Of a stretch of DNA of 43,902 bases, positions 39,120-43,902 are shown one piece after another. Both the position numbers and the translations under genes were made by a program. Numbering within the stretch: the stretch's first letter is position 1; each line of letters begins with the position of its first letter. The notes beneath the pieces are model-generated. The model searched no databases, was not told where the DNA came from, and saw only the letters and a list, made by a program, of their open reading frames with translations. The stretch lies in contig JAHFHF010000018.1 of NCBI GenBank assembly GCA_023247055.1, positions 1-43,902 on the forward strand. Reading direction: 5' to 3'. This DNA is from Candidatus Omnitrophota bacterium. GTDB lineage: Bacteria; Omnitrophota; Omnitrophia; Omnitrophales; Aquincolibacteriaceae.

Positions 39120-42100
39120 ATGACGAAAGTTCGCAGACACTCCAAGTCCCTGAAAATCATCAGTGGATTGACGCTGATGGTCTATCTTTCTACGCAAGGG
39201 GTGTGTCCGCCTGGCTACGCCACTCTACCTCAGCCCCACCGTCCGGAAATTCCAAATCAGATTCAGAGCCTGCTTAAAGACCTTCCTGCGCGGCTTGGGA
39301 CTGTGGAAGAATTTTGGACACCCCAACAACAGACTGGGAAAAATTTTGTCTTTTTGATACAAGATGCCCATGGCCAGGAAGAAGCGCAGAAAAATACCCG
39401 CCGCCTGCTGCATTATCTTGACCGAAAAATTCCACTGGATGCTTTTTTCATCGAAGGTGGCGCGGGGACTCTCGACCCGGAACGGTTAAGGATTTTCGAA
39501 GAGCCTGCCATGAACCGTCAGGCTGCCAACTGGTTTTTACGTGAAGGCGATCTTGGAGGCGCAGAACTTTTCTTGCTTGAAAAAGCCGGGGTGACCTTGT
39601 CCTCTTTGTCATTGCGAGGCAGCGTTAACGTAAGGCCGAAGCAATCTGCGATCCTCGCCTATGGTGCTGAAGACTTCGACCTCTATCTCAAAAATCTGCA
39701 GCTTTTTGGCCAGATTGCTGCGCAAAGCGAAACAACAAAAGAGTGGCTTTCGCGGGAAAGTCTGGAAATCGAAAAGCGGGCTTCGCGGACTCTTAATCCT
39801 GAATTACTACGGTTTTTTAAAGCCTGGAAAGCTTACGAAGAAACGCAGGAGAATCCGCAAGAATATCTGCGGGTATTGGAAGAGGCGGCACTGCGGCAAA
39901 GCCGTATCCGCTTGAGTAACGCCACCAGCCAGCGTGAATGGCCCATGCTCGTGCGTTTTAGCGAACTCAAAAGACGCCAAAGCCGTCTTGACTTTGAAGC
40001 GGCCGCAAGCGATGCCGCGCGCCTGCAATCCTGGGCGCGTCAGAAAAAACTCGCGCATCCTTTGCTGCAAAAACTTTCGCAATTTTCTCACACAGCAGCT
40101 CGTGCAAGTCGCGCCGATCTGCGCAGCCTCTGGGAATCTTTTTACGGTGCAGCGGCTCCGCTGGGTTTTGACTTTGATGCCTACCCGGCCCTGGCGTTGT
40201 GGGAGGGGTCCCGCATTCTAGAATCCGAAATAGAAGCTAAACGCCTCATGGCTGAAATGGAAAGCCTACGCGATCGGATTTTGGCAGATACCGCGTTGCA
40301 GCCCGCCGAGCAAAAAAACATTAAAGACTACCGCGATTATCTTTTCCTAAAAAAACTTTTTCATCTCCGTCTTGAACGTTCTGACTTTGAAAAATTAAGA
40401 TCGAGTGTCGTCCTTGCGTCCGTCCGAAACGATTTGGCGGATCCGTTCTATGGCGAAAAGGCGGGGATCAATACTTTGGATACCCGGCAAAGACATCCGG
40501 GAATGACAGAAAATTTTAGTCCTGAAATAAAAAAAGTTTTCGGCGATGCTATCCAATTCTATGAAACTGCTCTTGCGCGCGAACGCCGTATGGCGGAACT
40601 TCTTTTGCAGCCTGCGAAACCCGCCATAAAAATTTTTGTGGCCGGCGGATTCCATACCGCGGGCATTGTAAAACGTCTGCGCTCAGCCCAAATGCCATAT
40701 GCAGTTGTGTCGCCGCACATGAGCCAGGTGGAGAATGAAAGCCGCTATTGGAATTCTCTGGCGGGAGCGGAACCTGTTTTTTCGGCTCCCGTTTTTAAAA
40801 TAACAGCATCCCTTTCCGCATTGCCTCCAGCAGCCAGCCATCTGCGCACTGCGAATTTACTGGCCGCTTGGCACAACCGCCTGCCGCCGGCTGTCAAGAC
40901 CCGCCGCATGGACCTATTCCGCCAAATTCTCGAGGGCGGAATTCGTGCCGGGGCATCGCCGGCCCCCCGGATTGGCCGATCCGAAGTTCGCACTAGTTCC
41001 GATAGGCCGGCGCCGTTCAATGTTCCCGCAACCCAAATCGAAATGCAGTTTCCCGAGACCGGCCCGATGGGGCGGGCTTTCAAGTTGACGGATATTTTGG
41101 CGTATTTAGGTGTCAGTGCCGAAGATGTGATTGAGGCTGTTCCGATTGTGAAAATTGAAGCAGAAAAGATCGTAACGTTGGATGCCGGCACCGCAGGAGA
41201 AACTTATAATCAAGTGCTGGCCGGGCAGGGCATTCAACCCAAAAATGTGCGCATTGTAAGCCTGCTTGCCGAAGCGCGTATGCAGGTGGATTTGGCTTCC
41301 GAACCCTGGCCCGAGGGTAAAAAACCGGAGTTTTCTGTGCGCGAAATTTTAGTGCGCCGGCGCATCGAGCCTTTTGAACAGTTTGACAAAGCAGTTGTAA
41401 ATACCGGAACCACCAAAATCACATTAACCGCCGGCGACATCGATATTACCATGCCGCTCAAAAACGTCAGTCAAAGTGTGATGGATATTCATTATTTTAA
41501 ACCCCAGACCGTGGCTTCCTGGGCCGACCGCGACCGCGCATTAAAACTTGGGGCCGTTGTTCCCAAAAGCGGCAGGATCCGCATTCTCTACTACGAGGAA
41601 AAACCCGACATCGTCGAGGAGGGCAAGGAACTCACTGTTCGTTCACCGGCTGCGTTGAAACTAAAACTGAATAAGCCGCTGCCTTTTCGCGAACGGGTAG
41701 ATATCGCCGCGCTCTTCAAAGCCGGCGAAGCTTTTCCTCAGCCGTTTACGTTGAGCGATATGCTGACCCGCAAAGGGATAGATCCCAGCCATTTGCAGCG
41801 TGTAATTCTAATGCCGGATGCGCCTGGCGGCCTGCGTCTTGAAATGGATTTGCCGGAAAGCCTGGATTTCAAGCTGTTAGAAAAAATGACCGCTCTTCTG
41901 ATCTACAAACAGGCCCACAGTCCGCGCCCAGCTGAACCCTCCGAACTTCCGGCGGCGATTCTAACTCTACCCAAAGTTTTTACGCCGCGCCGCAGTCTCA
42001 TTGAGACGGAAACGATTTTACACGGTGAAGGCACGAAATCCATGAATGAGCTACTGGCTCAATTGAGCGTGAATAAGGCGCGGCTGCAGGATGCCGTGTA

Positions 42101-43902
42101 TACCTATACCGTTCGTGAGGAGCAGCGCTCGGGTACTCCGGCTGCCGGCAAGAGCGTCCGTTTCAGCGCTTTGCTTCGTCGTCTTGGTATTGCCGTGGAT
42201 ACAGTCCAGGAGGTGAGTCATGAATACTCCGAAGCGACTCCGGAAATTGATTTAAAAACAGTCGGCCGGACCGCCCGCGAATCGCTTGACGGTGAGGTTT
42301 TGGAAGTTTCCCTGCTTGAATTGGTTCAACGCCAGGGCATTTATACGAATCTTTTTAAGTCGGCGCTTTACCGGGACGAAAACGGGCAAGAGCGTATTTT
42401 TGAATTCAAAGATTTACATGAATTCCTGCCCAAGGAAGGCACTATCCGGATCACGCATCGTTCAAGCAAATACTTATATGGCGGCGGGAACATCCAGCAA
42501 TTTCTGAAAACCCAGGTGCCTTCCGGTGGATTCATTCGCATCCGGTTTTTGAAAGAGCGGTCGATTCAGTTGGATCCTGCCGATCGCAGTGTTTTTACTA
42601 ACCAACTGCCTCTCCCCGGCATTTTGCGGCTTGCATTTAAACAGGATGCGCCGCCGGAAAAATCCATTCCGCCGGAAGTTTCAGTGCTGTTTAAACCGCT
42701 AGGGCTTAACGTGGCAAAAATGGCGGGAGCCACGATTGTCCGCAAAGAAATTGGTTTCAAGAAAGAAGACGGCGCTCCGGCTGCGATGAGCATTGAAGAA
42801 ATTAGGCTCGCGGAAAAAGGTGAATATGAACCCGTCTCTATCGTGAAGCTGCGAACTGTTCTGCAGCAGCAGGGTATTGCCGAATCGGCAGTCACACAAA
42901 TGTTCTATCAGCCGCCCGGGCGCAGCCGGATTGCCCTTGATCCTTTGAAAGATCCCAAAGCTTTTGAGCAGGTATTGGCTGTCCCTGCAGCGCTTGTCGT
43001 GGAATATAAAAAATCGCCTCTCGGCCAAACACCTGCAGAAAAAGAAAAAACAGTTCAAAAGGCTATTCAAACACGGCTTGGCGATATCGCCGTAAGCAGT
43101 TTTCCGCGTCTTTTTAGCGCGCCGGCGGCCGTCGAAGACCTGATCGGGCCGCGCCGCAAGATCCGCCTGGATGTGGTTTTTGACGCGAAAGGCGCTTTGC
43201 AGCTGCGCATGACGCGCCTGCACAAAGGAACTTTTCCGACAAGTGATATAAAAACCACCAAGCCTTTGCCAACAGATGGATCTCTCTACCGCGTTCTCGA
43301 CGAAGTTCTCGGGCCTTTGGCCGGCCAGGACCTTGCCGGACGCGAGGTCCATGACGTTGGTCCCGCGCTTTACCAACTCTTTGAAAACCTGACCCGCCGT
43401 TCTGAAATGCGTCCGGTCCGGACCAAGGAACGTTTGCGCGAGCAGGCCAATGACGTGAATTTTGAGAAGAAGGGCGGCCAATCTCGCGCGTCGTTTGAAG
43501 CGTTGCAACAAATTCTTTTGGAAATTCCTGAAACCCTTAAGGAACTTAATGACGAGACCTACGACGGACTAGTTTCGTTTGAAGTTTCCAAGCGGGATTA
43601 TGAATCGAATGTGGCCCAGCGCTGGGATACGCCCATGGGCCCGGATGGATTTGTGCGTTATTTTATTACAGGTAATCCTCAAACCGAGTTGAGCCCGGTT
43701 GCGGGAGGAGCGAATGATGTTCTTTCCTGGGGGTTTGAATCCCGGCTGACCCATATCCGCAATCAACTCAGTGCGGACGAGTCGGAAGGAGAAGACCGGG
43801 CCTGGCACAACCAGATTCCGGAAACCATCGCGCAAATCGACGGACTTTTAAACGCGCTCCGGGAGTCTGAAGATATCATTCGAACCTGGAAGCGTTATGA
43901 GG
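39120..43902 (+). CDS. Second giant exported modular protein (3' end outside window)
   Basis: Open for 1594 codons from ATG 39120 to the window edge, so it is truncated here; an in-frame stop at 39105 fixes the start. The signal sequence is basic then hydrophobic (KSLKIISGLTLMVYLSTQG). The N-terminal domain is homologous to that of the 7821 gene: FLIQDAHG (H84), FFIEGG (E112), AGGFHTAG (H512) and AVVSPHM. It ends at RSEVR (residues 620-624). From there to the second motif (RSEMR, residue 1427) at least seven degenerate repeats share an I-L-x-x-x-G-I core. Two dispersed repeats are translated in frame. No recognised enzyme domain after residue 624. Exported and probably surface or periplasmic. 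Confidence 0.85.
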   Translation, partial: MTKVRRHSKSLKIISGLTLMVYLSTQGVCPPGYATLPQPHRPEIPNQIQSLLKDLPARLGTVEEFWTPQQQTGKNFVFLIQDAHGQEEAQKNTRRLLHYLDRKIPLDAFFIEGGAGTLDPERLRIFEEPAMNRQAANWFLREGDLGGAELFLLEKAGVTLSSLSLRGSVNVRPKQSAILAYGAEDFDLYLKNLQLFGQIAAQSETTKEWLSRESLEIEKRASRTLNPELLRFFKAWKAYEETQENPQEYLRVLEEAALRQSRIRLSNATSQREWPMLVRFSELKRRQSRLDFEAAASDAARLQSWARQKKLAHPLLQKLSQFSHTAARASRADLRSLWESFYGAAAPLGFDFDAYPALALWEGSRILESEIEAKRLMAEMESLRDRILADTALQPAEQKNIKDYRDYLFLKKLFHLRLERSDFEKLRSSVVLASVRNDLADPFYGEKAGINTLDTRQRHPGMTENFSPEIKKVFGDAIQFYETALARERRMAELLLQPAKPAIKIFVAGGFHTAGIVKRLRSAQMPYAVVSPHMSQVENESRYWNSLAGAEPVFSAPVFKITASLSALPPAASHLRTANLLAAWHNRLPPAVKTRRMDLFRQILEGGIRAGASPAPRIGRSEVRTSSDRPAPFNVPATQIEMQFPETGPMGRAFKLTDILAYLGVSAEDVIEAVPIVKIEAEKIVTLDAGTAGETYNQVLAGQGIQPKNVRIVSLLAEARMQVDLASEPWPEGKKPEFSVREILVRRRIEPFEQFDKAVVNTGTTKITLTAGDIDITMPLKNVSQSVMDIHYFKPQTVASWADRDRALKLGAVVPKSGRIRILYYEEKPDIVEEGKELTVRSPAALKLKLNKPLPFRERVDIAALFKAGEAFPQPFTLSDMLTRKGIDPSHLQRVILMPDAPGGLRLEMDLPESLDFKLLEKMTALLIYKQAHSPRPAEPSELPAAILTLPKVFTPRRSLIETETILHGEGTKSMNELLAQLSVNKARLQDAVYTYTVREEQRSGTPAAGKSVRFSALLRRLGIAVDTVQEVSHEYSEATPEIDLKTVGRTARESLDGEVLEVSLLELVQRQGIYTNLFKSALYRDENGQERIFEFKDLHEFLPKEGTIRITHRSSKYLYGGGNIQQFLKTQVPSGGFIRIRFLKERSIQLDPADRSVFTNQLPLPGILRLAFKQDAPPEKSIPPEVSVLFKPLGLNVAKMAGATIVRKEIGFKKEDGAPAAMSIEEIRLAEKGEYEPVSIVKLRTVLQQQGIAESAVTQMFYQPPGRSRIALDPLKDPKAFEQVLAVPAALVVEYKKSPLGQTPAEKEKTVQKAIQTRLGDIAVSSFPRLFSAPAAVEDLIGPRRKIRLDVVFDAKGALQLRMTRLHKGTFPTSDIKTTKPLPTDGSLYRVLDEVLGPLAGQDLAGREVHDVGPALYQLFENLTRRSEMRPVRTKERLREQANDVNFEKKGGQSRASFEALQQILLEIPETLKELNDETYDGLVSFEVSKRDYESNVAQRWDTPMGPDGFVRYFITGNPQTELSPVAGGANDVLSWGFESRLTHIRNQLSADESEGEDRAWHNQIPETIAQIDGLLNALRESEDIIRTWKRYE
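39608..39647. repeat. Half TCATTGCGAGG element inside the second giant gene
   Basis: GTCATTGCGAGGCAGCGTTA then GGCCGAAGCAATC, the left half of the element at 23128. It is translated in frame as SLRGSVNVRPKQS. Confidence 0.6.
40476..40507. repeat. TTGGATACCCGG...CCGGGAATGAC repeat inside the second giant gene
   Basis: TTGGATACCCGG and CATCCGGGAATGAC match the layout of the intergenic copy at 325-358. Translated in frame as LDTRQRHPGMT. Confidence 0.55.

Noticed and set aside
1..43902. tRNA, rRNA, CRISPR or transposase genes
   Set aside because: No T-loop/acceptor pairs, rRNA-like stretches, regularly spaced direct repeats or transposase motifs were seen by eye; a covariance-model scan would settle tRNAs and small RNAs.

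Overview
The window looks like a chromosomal contig from a Gram-negative bacterium. It carries an LptF/LptG-type lipopolysaccharide-transport permease, LL-diaminopimelate aminotransferase for lysine/peptidoglycan synthesis, and ordinary bacterial housekeeping genes: hisS, aspS, phoH, pgpH, ybeY, recO, folK, panC, panD, uvrA, rpsU, glgC and cutA. Very large exported proteins, small palindromic repeats between and inside genes, and DapL together suggest a PVC-type candidate phylum such as Omnitrophota. That placement is inference from gene style, not from a marker-gene tree. I found no rRNA, tRNA, CRISPR array, transposase or phage gene.

Layout. 1-2600: end of an unknown protein, a zinc-ribbon membrane protein, a receiver-like protein and a small unknown. 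2740-4002: glgC. 4218-5998 (minus): comF-lptF/G pair. 6120-6305: rpsU with its own promoter and terminator. 6555-7508 (minus): divergent polysaccharide deacetylase (YibQ family). 7821-19748: one uninterrupted reading frame for an exported protein of about 3975 residues. 20050-23123: hisS-aspS. 23267-27906: phoH-pgpH-ybeY-recO. 28478-29819: three unknown genes sharing a short C-terminal motif. 29979-36930: dapL-folK-panC, panD, aspartate dehydrogenase and uvrA. 37145-37680: winged-helix protein and cutA. 37854-38411 (minus): XRE-cupin regulator. 38567-38875: exported helix-hairpin-helix protein. 39120 to the window end: a second very large exported protein, cut by the edge after 1594 codons.

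The most unusual content is the pair of giant exported proteins. Both begin with a signal sequence and a roughly 617-codon N-terminal domain. Key residues sit at nearly identical positions: H85/H84 in IQDAH, E113/E112, and H492/H512 in GGFH. In both, that domain ends at the first copy of a five-residue motif, R-[SA]-E-[VM]-[RK]. The motif occurs 13 times in the first protein and twice in the visible part of the second, apparently between modules. The modules include a possible HExxH metalloprotease, a possible Cys-His-Asp transglutaminase/protease fold, several transmembrane hairpins and an internal duplication. One inter-motif stretch (about 16818-17294) contains, on the opposite strand, a good promoter followed by two small membrane-protein genes.

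Dispersed repeats are dense. There are 28-bp GTAG...CTAC palindromes (three identical copies plus relatives), TCATTGCGAGG elements, AGTCTTGAGTCGTGAG inverted repeats, a long palindrome of about 100 bp in three copies, and CCCTCTCCC-type repeats. Several are inserted in frame inside the giant genes. At least four promoters place the -10 box 6-9 bp before the start codon, which implies leaderless mRNAs alongside genes that have perfect AAAGGAGG ribosome-binding sites.
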